Assembly (NCBI GenBank): GCA_022829145.1
Contig: CM040743.1
Location: 1,835,001-1,899,000, forward strand
DNA: 64,000 nucleotides
Reading direction: 5' to 3'
From: Albula goreensis
Taxonomy: Eukaryota > Chordata > Actinopteri > Albuliformes > Albulidae
The notes beneath the pieces are model-generated. The model worked only from the letters and a program-made list of their open reading frames with translations. It ran no database searches and was not told the origin of the DNA. This document shows, piece by piece, positions 24,001-34,643 of the stretch. The translations under genes were made by a program, and so were the position numbers. Positions within the stretch are counted from its first letter, which is position 1; every line of letters starts with the position of its first letter.

Positions 24001-27000
24001 CTTTACCCTGAAACTGTGTCTGTCATATTTAAACACATTTAAATCATTACACACCCAAAATGGAATAATGAATCATTAACAAGTCTCCTCTGTACAGGTT
24101 ATTCTTCAGGTGATTCTACCCCAACAACAGGTAAAACTTTCCATGAAACACAGTGAAATCTAATGCAGCAAAACAATGACACTTAATCAGACAAATTTAA
24201 AGGCCAGTTCATTTAATCCCTTTTCTCTGATTTTGTAGATACTCCTGCCACAACTACAACATCAACCACAAAGCCAGGTAAGGTTTTTTAAAGTGTCATT
24301 TATTCTGAAACACTTCCCTTAGAGTTGTGATTTCATTGGCTGAGTGCTTTGCATTTCTCCCACAGTAATGGAATAGCTGATTGGTCAGTGTGAGTTGTGT
24401 AGCAGCAGTGTGTTGATGGCCTCCCTCCCCTCTTCCTCTCCTCCAGAGCCCAGAGGAAGGACCCCAGTGACGCAGCCCCCACCCAGCCTGTCCATCCCTG
24501 CAGTGGCCTTCGTGGTGCTGGGGGCGCTGTTGTTCCTGCTGCTGGTGGTGCTGGGTGTGCTGGTGTCCCAGAACAGGGGGCTGAGGAGAGGTAGGGACAG
24601 ACGCTGGGAGAAGTATGATCACATGGTCACTATGACTGATGAAGCCTCATCAATACTTAACTCAGTGAATGAATCAAACAGCTTTGAATGGGGGCTGCTG
24701 GGTGGCTCATTCTGTTTAAGGCCCACTTGATTCATCCTGATGGTTTTTACTGAATTTTACATCCTGAGGTTTTAAAATGGTGGAGCTCAATGATCCAGGT
24801 TTGAAAATTGACACATAAATGGAAGTGTGAATGACTGGATCATAAAGGCCAAATTCCTTGTGAAATTAATATTTTTGGCATATGCTCCTGCATGTATTGC
24901 AGATGTGATACAGATATCCTATTTGTAATGTCAGTGAACAAATTATGAAGGGATTTTATTTTTCTGATTGTTTTGACTATTTGGGTAGAGACAGAGAGTT
25001 AGTTTGGCAGGAGTACGATACTCTGTTGCTCCTATGAAGAAGTGACTCTGACTCTGTGGGTCTCTGTGTCTCTGCTCCTCCAGCCCCTCTGACTCTGTGT
25101 GTCTCTGTGTCTCTGCTCCTCCAGCCCCTCTGACTCTGTGTGTCTCTGTGTCTCTGCTCCACCAGCCCTCTGACTCTGTGTGTCTCTGTGTCTCTGCTCC
25201 TCCAGCCCCTCTGACTCTGTGGGTCTCTGTGTCTCTGCTCCTCCAGCCCCTCTGACTCTGTGTGTCTCTGTGTCTCTGCTCCACCAGCCCCTCTCACTCT
25301 GTGTGTCTCTGCTCCTCCAGCCCCTCTGACTGTGTGTGTCTCTGCTCCTCCAGCCCCTCTGACTCTGTGTGTCTCTGTGTCTCTGCTCCTCCAGCCCCTT
25401 TGACTCTGTGTGTCTCTGTGTCTCTGCTCCTCCAGCCCCTCTGACTCTGTGGGTCTCTGTGTCTCTGCTCCTCCAGCCCCTCTGACTCTGTGTGTCTCTG
25501 TGTCTCTGCTCCTCCAGCCCCTCTGACTCTGTGTGTGTCTCTGTGTCTCTGCTCCTCCAGCCCCTCTGACTCTGTGTGTCTCTGTGTCTCTGCTCCTCCA
25601 GCCCCTCTGACTCTGTGTGTCTCTGTGTCTCTGCTCCCACAGCCCTGTCTAAGGGGGACCACGCCCCTCTGCATGAAGCTGTCTATGAGGAGATTGAGTA
25701 CAAACTGGCCAGAGAGGGAACCTACAGCGCCCCCCGCTGGGGTGAGTGAATATGACCTCTCTGACCTTCTCCATAATACAGTATTCCAGACACAAAACAC
25801 CATTTCCATTTTGAAATTGAATTCTTGCCCTTTGGCTTTTCCACAGTGATACTAATTAGTCCAGATCACTGGCGTAACCACCCCCCCTCAACCTCAATAC
25901 TTTTGCCCCTGGTCTGGGTGTCTTTTTAAAGCATATTCCTATTATTCTGAGGGATATATTGGCAAATATGGCTGCATAAAATCTAGACTTATCAATAATA
26001 TCCTTGAAAACACGCTCTACACACTGACAAAGATGACCTTAAGAACACAGTAACTCACAGTCACTCCTGCACCACACAAAGTACACAGAGGCGGGACAAG
26101 ACTGACCCTCCTCTGCTGTTCACAGGGAGTGTCCTTTCTGAGGACCCGCCCTCTGGGTATGAAGACGTGGGGGACAGTGAAGGACACTCCCTCTCAGGTA
26201 AGGGGGTGGAGCTCTGTGGAGCTCTCAGTGGATGTAGGGGGTGGAGCTCTGTGGAGCTCTCAGTGGATGTAGGGGGTGGAGCTCTGTGGAGCTCTCAGTG
26301 GATGTAGGGGGTGGAGCTCTGTGGGTACAGTGTGATTTTGGAGGGGGTGTAACTCCTCTGAGTGCTTCCTTTGAGTCCCAGTGGTTTGTGTCACATGATC
26401 ATGTCTCAGATCTGTGATTTATTTATTAGTCACACACTTAAAACAGCGCTTATGAAAGTGTGGCATATTGGGAGCACCTGTAAATCCACCCTTCTATCCC
26501 ACATACACATGGAAGTAATGTCCTTTGGGCCTTACAGTTTTCCAGGTACTTTGAGATCCAGTAATCCAGGAGGAGGAATTGAGTTCTGCTGAGTTCTGCC
26601 TCAGTATTACCGGCGGGTCGGTTCAGGTTCTGTGGGACACAGTGATGTGGATTCTCTGTCACACACATGTCAAGCTTTATATATGAGACCATTCAGACTG
26701 TGACATTAGTCCTGACATTGTCAGGTTGTACAGCTCAGCTGTGAGTGCAGTGTTATTGCACAGATAAAATGTCATTCAGTGTTGTAAGGATGAAGGGCTG
26801 TGCTGTTCTGCTGTGAGAGAGCACTGAGATCAAGCCATTACCCAGAAGCCTCCTTGCTTTGTGGTGACTGATTCAGGGGAGCTGGGGGACACAGCAGAGA
26901 ACTATGATGATGTCATCAGTGCTGGCCAGCATCCAGGCAGTGTAGAGGGTGAGTAGTTGTTCTGATTGGTTCTTGAAATGACTAAGTATATGGCATAAAC

Positions 27001-28531
27001 CTCACAGCAGTTACAACTAGTATATTCACAATAATCAATACACAGAGTTAAACCACTATGATCCCTTTGTACACCAGTGCATCCACTGCAAGCACTATAA
27101 CCACTATAAGCAGTATAGCAGCATAACCAACACAGCTGCTGCCTTCTCTGTGTCTGTTTAAGGGGAGCTGCTGAAGGGAGACGCACCGCAGCACTATGAT
27201 GATGTCATCACTCCTGATCAGCATGCAGAAAATGAGGAAAGTGAGTGTCTGTTTTGATTGGTTGTTGGGATGAGTCAATATTTTCTCATCATAAGTGTAT
27301 TCTGATCCACACGGTGGTTTTAGAGGCTGTGTTAATTTTCATTTTGCATCGTGGTCGTTGTAATGACATTGTAAACACATATTGTCATTGCTCAAGAGAA
27401 GTTTGACCTCCTACAGGTGCTACCAGCATGTCCACTACAACCAGTATACTGAGTAAAGCCACTGTAACCCGTATCCACTACAAGCACTATAACTACTATA
27501 ATCAGTACAGCAGCATAACCAACACAGCTGCTGCTTCTCTGTTTCTGTTTAAGGGGAGCCGCTGAAGGGAGACGCACCGCAGCACTATGATGATGTCATC
27601 ACTGAGGAGCAGAGCCCAGGTGCTTTTTCAGCTTCAGTTTCTCTTTACAGATGAGTGTTGGAGTCAAACACAGTCTCTGTCATCACATTCACATGGTTCT
27701 TCTCGCATGGATATTACACCTATTTCATTATCTTTGTGTTATTGATTAATGTCATGTTCAGATTCTTGACTCTGAAACATTTAGGTCATCAGTTTGTTTA
27801 TATCGGCTTCAGTTTGAGTGATTTTATTGAGAGTCAGTGCCCCAGGTCACTTCCTGTCTGTGTGTGGTCTGTTCCAGGTGATTATGTGACAGAAGACACA
27901 GAGCAGAATTATGACGATGCTGTGACTCTGCACTGGAGCCAAGCGGGTGAGTCTCTCCAAACTGAGCAGCATTACTCTGGATAACGAGAGGAAGGAGAAC
28001 GACCAGCTCTTCATGGTAGAACTGAAATAAATCACTCAAAGTCATTTTTATATATTGATGCTTGTAACACATTTCTCAAGATTGCTTCATCAGTATATCT
28101 GAAAATGATTGAACTCATTTGTGTAAGTTATGTGCCATTGGAGTTTTATAATCGATATGGGCTCTGTGCTCGTGTGTGTGATTTGAGTTACAATCACTGC
28201 TGTTCCATCATTGCAGCTCAGCTTCTAGTGACGTAAAATATTCCACAGCCAAAACCATGGAAACCAATTTCCACCATGGGACACTTCTCCCTGACTGTGC
28301 CTGTCTGTGTCCTACTCTGTCCCTGCAGGGGAGAGCGTTCTGGCCCCTGAAGGCCCTCCAGCTCCTGATTGGATGGACTATGATGATGTGGGGAGGAGCC
28401 TCTTGAAGGAGGAGGGGCATTTTGAGACCATCATGTCTGAGGAGGTGTCCACCCACAAGATGAGACAGAAGAACAAACTGCAAGGACAACATTCTCCACA
28501 ATCATGTGGCTTTTCAAATATTTTATCATGA
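15028..28531 (+). CDS. SRCR gene A: WC1/CD163-like transmembrane scavenger receptor, seven SRCR domains
   Basis: Type I membrane receptor. Exons: signal peptide 15028-15091; SRCR1 16879-17179; SRCR2 19245-19554; SRCR3 19728-20042; SRCR4 20293-20613; SRCR5 21794-22108; SRCR6 22346-22650; linker 22818-22889; SRCR7 23552-23866; Thr-rich stalk 24098-24130 and 24239-24277; TM 24447-24590; tail exons 25643-25741, 26126-26197, 26877-26948, 27163-27240, 27554-27619, 27878-27946 and 28329-28531. The extracellular exons are phase 1-1, and SRCR5 shows the eight cysteines of group B. The first tail exon ([11 protein letters not shown]) resembles the WC1/CD163L1 tail motif; later ones carry YEDV/YDDV. Exons SRCR1, 2 and 6 each have a length not divisible by three, caused by one-base shifts, and SRCR2 also lacks its AG acceptor. 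As assembled the full reading frame is broken. Such receptors bind microbial or host ligands on leukocytes. Either a decaying gene or consensus errors. Confidence 0.82.
16879..17179 (+). CDS. SRCR A domain 1, frame-shifted near its end
   Basis: Opens [20 protein letters not shown], then [10 protein letters not shown]. The expected final DSGVICS is present only in another frame, after one extra base near 17157. The exon is 301 nt instead of a multiple of three. No copy of this domain exists in gene B because the right arm ends first. Confidence 0.8.
19245..19554 (+). CDS. SRCR A domain 2, frame-shifted, acceptor lost
   Basis: [20 protein letters not shown], then [20 protein letters not shown] and [10 protein letters not shown]. 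One extra base in aaacaaacagtg, compared with gene B, shifts the final [13 protein letters not shown] out of frame. The gene B acceptor ctag/ga corresponds here to gtg/ga, so the AG is missing. Confidence 0.8.
19728..20042 (+). CDS. SRCR A domain 3 (intact)
   Basis: 315-nt phase 1-1 exon: [20 protein letters not shown] through [10 protein letters not shown], open throughout. Acceptor tgtgtag, donor aatg/gtgagg. Confidence 0.9.
20293..20613 (+). CDS. SRCR A domain 4 (intact)
   Basis: 321-nt exon: [20 protein letters not shown], then [20 protein letters not shown] through VFITCSS. The usual first WGTVCD is replaced by WRRVVES, so one canonical cysteine is absent here and in the gene B copy. 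Confidence 0.9.
21794..22108 (+). CDS. SRCR A domain 5 (intact, group B)
   Basis: 315-nt exon: [59 protein letters not shown]. Eight cysteines. The donor gtttgg is weak; gene B has gtacag at this place. Confidence 0.9.
22346..22650 (+). CDS. SRCR A domain 6, frame-shifted
   Basis: [20 protein letters not shown] through [10 protein letters not shown]. The expected [16 protein letters not shown] and EVAHIECK end follows only after a one-base shift near 22562. The sequence differs strongly from the domain 6 of gene B, although the flanking domains are near-identical. Confidence 0.8.
22818..22889 (+). CDS. SRCR A linker exon
   Basis: 72-nt phase 1-1 exon ([24 protein letters not shown]) between domains 6 and 7, bounded by acatgacag and gtacgt. 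It corresponds in position to a 57-nt linker exon in gene B. Confidence 0.6.
23030..23500. repeat. About 55-bp tandem repeat in SRCR A intron
   Basis: Seven to eight degenerate copies of gtaatgagctaagtgctaat followed by gttagcactgatgtttctg. Absent from the matching interval of the right arm. Confidence 0.85.
23552..23866 (+). CDS. SRCR A domain 7 (intact)
   Basis: 315-nt exon: [57 protein letters not shown] through DAGVTCAG. Acceptor gctccag, donor gcag/gtgaga. Confidence 0.9.
24098..24277 (+). CDS. SRCR A Ser/Thr-rich stalk (two short exons)
   Basis: Exon 24098-24130 encodes [12 protein letters not shown] and exon 24239-24277 encodes [13 protein letters not shown]. Both are phase 1-1 with clear AG and GT sites. 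Thr/Ser/Pro content suggests an O-glycosylated stalk. No equivalent was found between the TM and SRCR7 exons of gene B. Confidence 0.75.
24447..24590 (+). CDS. SRCR A transmembrane exon
   Basis: [20 protein letters not shown], then LVVLGVLV as a single TM helix, followed by the basic stop-transfer NRGLRR. Donor agag/gtaggg joins in phase to [10 protein letters not shown]. Reading through the donor gives a short tail ending after about 50 residues, a possible retained-intron form. Confidence 0.88.
25040..25642 (+). repeat. About 41-bp minisatellite made of splice-acceptor copies (left arm)
   Basis: About fourteen units of tctgtgtctctgctcctccag followed by cccctctga. The array ends directly in the real acceptor of the first tail exon (tctctgctcccacag/ccctg), so each unit is a pyrimidine tract plus AG resembling that acceptor. 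The inverted copy is at 34644-35540. Confidence 0.92.
25643..28531 (+). CDS. SRCR A cytoplasmic tail, seven modular tyrosine exons
   Basis: Exons: 25643-25741 [18 protein letters not shown]; 26126-26197 [16 protein letters not shown]; 26877-26948 [18 protein letters not shown]; 27163-27240 [20 protein letters not shown]; 27554-27619 [20 protein letters not shown]; 27878-27946 [18 protein letters not shown]; 28329-28531 [18 protein letters not shown] to the stop at 28529-28531. All internal joints are phase 1. Exons four and five are a recent tandem duplicate. YEEI is the classic Src-family SH2 ligand form; the role of the acidic YDDV sites is inference. Confidence 0.85.
26198..26330. repeat. 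Short tandem repeat after SRCR A tail exon 2
   Basis: Three to four copies of ggggtggagctctgtggagc, tctcagtggatgtag, starting inside the donor of the preceding exon (ctctcag/gtaagggggtgg). The inverted, expanded copy is at 33880-34090. Confidence 0.85.
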
Positions 28532-29467
28532 TAAACAAAAACAGGAAAGCAGCAACCTTGTACATAAGCCATTTACCGTTCAATACCAGAAATCCAAACT
28601 TTTAAAATGTATTTGACATGGCAGTGTTCTCCTGTTTTACAGCCAGGGAGCTCCTACCCAGCATCAGAACTGTCTCCTCTAACTTCCAATCACAGTGTTG
28701 TGCGTTTGCACACTGTTACTTTTTAAAGATGCTTTTAGTTGATGTGTTGATGGTTTTGTGTATCCTCCCATTTCAGCAGAGGAGGACCGAGGGCAGTGAG
28801 TCAGAGGCTGCTGTGTTACTTTGTGTTTTTATCAAATCCAGTCTGTTACTGCATGCCACACCTAAGAGCACTCCCTAAATCTGGCAGTTCATTTTTTACA
28901 TTTTTTTGATCAGAGCTGTGTTTACAGTATGAAAATATATGGAAATATTCCCAATAGATAGATTATTCACCACTAGATTATGGTCTAAAAGTCTTACCCA
29001 GCTGACGGCATACTTTATTTCTGATGTTATAACTATGTTTTAATGAGATAGGAGAGCAACTGCAAGAGTGAAACATACATCATTTTCTTTTGGACCATTT
29101 CTTTTAAACATGTTTTGTGTCTGTTTTCAAAATACGTCCTTTTTCTATTGATGTCTTTGCCAAGCTTGCAAAAATGATATTTTTGTTATATTTTGGATTG
29201 AGTAGCTTTGAGGATTAAAACTTTTAGATCTTTGCAGGTGAAATGTTATATTTTCTAAAATGTTTTCAAATTCATTTAAACATATTCTTTTTCATATTTA
29301 TTTTTGATATTCTTTTCATCTGTTTAATATATTCATATTTTATTTTCATGGATTTTTTTTCATCCCATTTTTTTGGATTGCACATCTTGGAGCAGTAACA
29401 CAAAATTATTGTATACGAAATGTCATATTTTTAAGACTTTTCAAACCGTGTCATTCTTAACCTTTTG

Positions 29468-29473
29468 AATAAA
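29468..29473 (+). terminator. Polyadenylation signal of SRCR A
   Basis: AATAAA about 0.94 kb after the stop codon, near the inner end of the left palindrome arm, so the 3' UTR would be about 1 kb. Confidence 0.5.
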
Positions 29474-29622
29474 TATCTATATTTTGTAAGGCTATATCTC
29501 TATGAAATTGTGAATTAAAGAACAGTTTTATTGAATTCTGCGTTTTCTTTGTGCTTTACACATTTTATATTTTGTCATGTTCATTCATAAATGTGCAACA
29601 CAATCCTGTGATTCAAATCTGC

Positions 29623-30840
29623 ATAGAACAGTCTCACGTTCTCTCTCTAACTCGCATGCCCAATCATAAACTACACGACGAGACTAATAAATGTAATGAA
29701 CACATTTGACGTGACTGCTTGCGAAATTAAATTATTTAACTGTGACACTGGAGAGCAGTTATGACTTTAAAAAAAAACTCAGATTTACTGTTCCCATAGC
29801 ATCACCCCTCCCCGTTTTAAGGCGCGTGTCGCCCGTGTGGTTTGGCTGCGATCAGAGCGATGCCTATTAGATCATCAGATGAGTGAGATGCGCCTGTATG
29901 ATATTAATACTACAGCTGTCTGCAGCAGGAAGATAACTCGGGTTTGAGAGAGAAAATGTTTTACATGAAAACTACAGCTGATTTCTCTCCCTTGAACTGT
30001 GCTTGCGTGTTGTGAGTTCAGTCTGGAATTTCATCATTTTAATCTGAGCGTTGGTTTCATCTAAACTAAATAGGTCCTTACGATTTTTAGTTCAATAGTA
30101 TACGACACCTTTTATTTAAAAGTAATATAGGTTCATAACTTTTCAGCAAGTGATGAATTTTTAGCGCTGTGTTTGTTGTGTGTCATGTACAAGAACTTCA
30201 TTGCAAGACTTTCTCTGCCAGACTGCATTCGTTTTTTCATTGGACTGACTGGCTAATCAAAACGTTCTTCTGCAACGTCATCACAATACGACAGTGGTTA
30301 GTCAAACGCAACAAAGAGCTGTAATGGTGAAGGTCTGCTGCTAGCATATTTGTGCTACAATAAACTGTCAATAAAAATGTTAAAATATATTTCATTATTT
30401 TTTCTTTGCTTTGGTTAAACTACTTACACAGCTGCGAAGCCGTTTTTGTAGGAAGTATCACCACTTTTATTGAGCGAGTTTCTACTGGATTTTGTTATAG
30501 AGGACCATTTTTGTAAGGACAGGCCCCATAATGGTGCCTTTTGCCACAGGAAGTGCCCAGCAAACATTTCTGTTACATGTATTTGGACTTTATTTCTGAT
30601 GATTTTCAATTGATATTTATCCAGTTTCATGTGACTTTTATCATGGTAGTTTATGAAGCAAGACACTGTGAGGTCTCTTGCATTTCTGTGCATATGGAAG
30701 ATACATAATCATTTTTAATCAAAACTGTCTAGAATATAAACCTTATTTTTTAAAAATCAGTATGAATTTTGACTGAAAGTTTACATACTGGCCACCAGTT
30801 TCTTTCAAATTGCTGTTAAAAATAAAAATCTTACTGTATA
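29623..30840. other. Unique spacer between the inverted arms
   Basis: About 1.2 kb with no visible match between its halves and no confident gene. The longest open frames are AT-rich and unsupported. Confidence 0.6.
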
Positions 30841-30974
30841 CAGATTTGAATCACAGGATTGTGTTGCACATTTATTAATGAACATGACAAAATATAAAAT
30901 GTGTAAAGCACAAAGAAAATGCAGATTTCAATAAAACTGTTCTTTAATTCACAGTTTCATACAAAATATAGATA

Positions 30975-30980
30975 TTTATT
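30975..30980 (-). terminator. Polyadenylation signal of SRCR B
   Basis: AATAAA on the minus strand, at the mirror position of the signal in gene A. Confidence 0.5.
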
Positions 30981-32079
30981 CAAAAGGTTAAGAATGACAC
31001 GGTTTGAAAAGTCTTAAAAATATGACATTTCATATACAATAGTTTCGTGTTACTGCTCCAAGATTTGCAATCCAAAATGGAATGAAAATAGAATAAAAGA
31101 AAGTAGAATAAAAATAGAATAAAAGAAAGGCAGTAAAAACGAATCCATGAAAATAAAATATGAATACATTAAACAGATGAAAAGAATATCAAAAAAATAA
31201 ATATGAAAAAGAATATGTTTAAATGAATTTGAAAACATTTTAGAAAATATAACATTTCATCTGCAAAGATCTTAAAGTTTTAATCCTCAAAGCTACACAA
31301 TCCAAATTATAACAAAAATATCATTTTTGCAAGCTCTGTAAAAACATTTATAAAAAAGTAAATATTTTGAAAACAGACACAAAACATGTTTAAAAGAAAT
31401 GGTCCAAAAGAAAATGATATATTTTTAATTCCTGCACCAGCTCTCCTATCTCGTCAAAACACGTCAAAACTCGTCAAAAATAGACATAAAATCATAATTA
31501 GAGTATGCTGTCAGCTGGGTTAAGGCTTTTAGAGCATAATCTAGTGGTAAATAATCTATCTACAGTGAATCTTTCCCCTTTCATACTGTTAACACAGCCC
31601 TGAGTAAGTTGAATGAACTGCCAGATTTAAGGAGTGCTCTTAGGTGTGGCATGCAGTAACAGACTGAATTTGATAAAAACACAAAGTAACACAGCAACCT
31701 CTGACTCACTGCCCTCGCTCCTCTTCTGCTGAGATGGGAGGATACACAAAACCTTCAACACATCAACTAAAATCATCTTTAAAAAGTAACAGTGTGCAAA
31801 CGCACAATACTGTGATTGGAAGGCACAGGAGAGAGTTCTGATGCTGGGTAGGAGCTCCTGCCTGTAAAACTGGAGAACACTGCCATGTCAAATACATTTA
31901 CAAAGTTTGGATTTCTGGTATTGAACGGTAAATGGCTTATGTCCAAGGTTGCTGCTTTCCTGATTTTGTTTATCATAATAAAATATTTGAAAAGCCACAT
32001 GATTGAGGAGAATGTTGTCCTTGCAGTTTGTTCTTCTGTCTCATCTTGTGGATGGACAACCTCCTCAGACATGACGGTC

Positions 32080-34643
32080 TCAAAATGCCCCTCCTCCTTC
32101 AAGAGGCTCCTCCCCCACATCATCATAGTCCATCCAATCAGGAGCTGGAGGGCCTTCAGGGGCCAGAACGCTCTCCGCTGCAGGGACAGAGTAGGACACA
32201 GACAGGCACAGTCAGGGAGAAGTGTCCCATGGTGGAAATTGGTTTCCATGGTTTTGGCTGTGGAATATTTTGCGTCCACTAGAAGCTGAGCTGCAATGAT
32301 GAAACAGCAGTGTATGTAACTCAAATCACACACACGAACACAGAGCCCATATCGATTATAAAACTCCAACGGCACATAACTTACACAAATGAGTTCAATC
32401 ATTTTCAGATATACTGATGAAGCAATCTTGAGAAATGTGTTATGAAGACGTGCGGACGGTAGGACACTCAGGTATGGAGCTATAGTGGAAAGCTGACTTT
32501 TTTGAGTGATTTATTTGCCTTTGAGTCCCAGTGGTTTGTGTACATCAATAAAAAAATGACTTTGAGTGATTTATTTCAGTTCTAGCTAAAGAGCTGGTAG
32601 TTCTCCTTCCTCTCGTTATCCAGAGTAATGCTGCTCAGTTTGTAGAGACTCACCCTCTTGGCTCCAGTGCAGAGTCACAGCATCATCATAATTCTGCTCT
32701 GTGTCTTCTGTCACATGATCACCTGGAACAAACCACACACAGACAGGAAGTGACCCGGGGCAGTGACTCTCAATAAAATCACTCATACTGAAGATGCTAT
32801 AAACAAACTGATGACCTAAATGTTTCAGAGAAAAGAATGTTAAATATGACATTAATCAATAACACAAAGATAATAAGAGAGGTGTAATATCCATATGTGA
32901 AGAACCATGTGAATGTGATGATAGAGACTGTGTTTGACTCCAACACTCATCTGTAAAGAGAAACTGAAGCTGAAAAAGCACCTGGGCTCTGCTCCTCAGT
33001 GATGACATCATCATAGTGCTGCGGTGCGTCTCCCTTCAGCGGCTCACCTTAAACAGACACAGAGAAGCAGCAGCTGTGTTGGTTATGCTGCTATACTGGT
33101 TATGGTGCTTGCAGTGGATGTACTGGTGTTCAAAGGGATCATAGTGGTTTTACTCTGTGTATTGATTATTGTGAATGTACTAGTTGTATTTGCTGTGAGG
33201 TTTCTACCATATATTTACTAATTCAAGAACCAATCAGAACACATACTCACCTTCTGCACACTGCCTGGATGCTGATCAGCACTGATGACATCATCATAGT
33301 TCTCTGCTGTGTCCCCCAGCTCCCCTGAATCAGTCACCACAAAGCAAGGAGACTTCTGGGTAATGGCTTGATCTCAGTGCTCTCACACAGCAGAGCAACA
33401 CAGCCTTCATCCTTACAACACTAAATGAATTTGTGTCTTTTATGCATATTCAGACTAAACTTACAGCTGAGTAGAAGAGCATTGTTTTATTTAGCTCTGA
33501 GGATGTCAGGACTAATATCACAGTATAAATGATCATGTTTACAGAGAATCCACATCACTGTGTCCCAGAGAACTGAACCGACCCGTGGTAATACTGAGGC
33601 AGAACTCAGCAGAACTCAATTCCTCCTCCTGGATTACATCTGTAAGTACCTGGAAAGCTGTAAGGCCCAAAGGACATTACCTCCATGTGTAAGTGAAGGA
33701 TAGAAGGGTGGATTTACAGGTCCTTCCCAATAGATCTCACTTTATAACTGCTGATTTAATGTTGTGTCTGATTAATAAATAAATCACAGATCTGAAACAT
33801 GATCATGTGACACAAACCACTGGGACTCAGCTCAAATCACTCAGACCTGTTACACCCCCTGAGAGCTCAAAATCACACTGTACCCACAGCTCCACCCCTC
33901 TGCATCCACTGAGAGCTCCACAGAGCTCCACCCCCACTGCATCCACTGAGAGCTCCACAGAGCTCCACCCCTACATCCACTGAGAGCTCCACAGAGCTCC
34001 ACCACCTATCATCCACTGAGAGCTCCAGAGCTCCAATGAGCTCCACCCCCTACATCCACTGAGAGCTCCACAGAGCTCCACCCCCTTACCTGAGAGGGAG
34101 TGTCCTTCACTGTCCCCCACGTCTTCATACCCAGAGGGCGGGTCCTCAGAAAGGACACTCCCTGAACAGCAGAGAAGGTCAGCCTTATCCCGCCTCTGTG
34201 TACTTTGTGTGGTGCAGGAGTGACTGTGAGTTACTGTGTTCTGAAGGTCGTCTTTGTCGGTGTGTAGAGTGTGTCTCCAAGGATATTATTTGTAAGTCTA
34301 AATTTTACACAGCCATATTTGCCAATATATCCCTCAGAATAATAGGAATATGCTTTAAAAAGACACCCAGACCAGGGGCAAAAGTATTGAGGTTGAGGGG
34401 GGGTGGTTACGCCAGTGATCTGGACTAATTAGCATTACTGTGGAAAAGCCAAAGGGCAAGAATTCATTTTCAAAATGGAAATGGTGTTTTGTGTCTGGAA
34501 TACTGTATTATAGAGCAGGTTAGAGAGAGGTCATATTCACTCACCCCAGCGGGGGGCGCTGTAGGTTCCCTCTCTGGCCAGTTTGTACTCAATCTCTTCA
34601 TAGACAGCCTCATGCAGAGGGGCGTGGTCCCCCTTAGACAGGG
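32080..34643 (-). CDS. SRCR B cytoplasmic tail exons
   Basis: Exons 34545-34643 ([18 protein letters not shown]), 34090-34161 ([11 protein letters not shown]), 33251-33324 ([19 protein letters not shown]), 32982-33047 ([15 protein letters not shown]), 32654-32722 ([17 protein letters not shown]) and 32080-32177 ([16 protein letters not shown] stop). The third is 74 nt rather than 72, so direct joining to the fourth meets a stop within a few codons. Confidence 0.8.

Larger units (their letters stand above)
17436..29622 (+). repeat. Left arm of large inverted duplication
   Basis: Matches the reverse complement of 30841-41834 in both exons and introns. Anchor pairs: tail exon 7 (28329 with 32177), TM exon (24447 with 36309), SRCR7 (23552 with 37021), SRCR5 (21794 with 38722) and SRCR2 (19245 with 40286). 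The intron after SRCR4 is about 1 kb longer on this side. Confidence 0.92.

Noticed and set aside
30424-30693. 89-codon minus-strand frame in the spacer, at first suspected to be a transposase end
   Set aside because: No motif I could defend, no inverted repeats found around it, and no stop-free extension.
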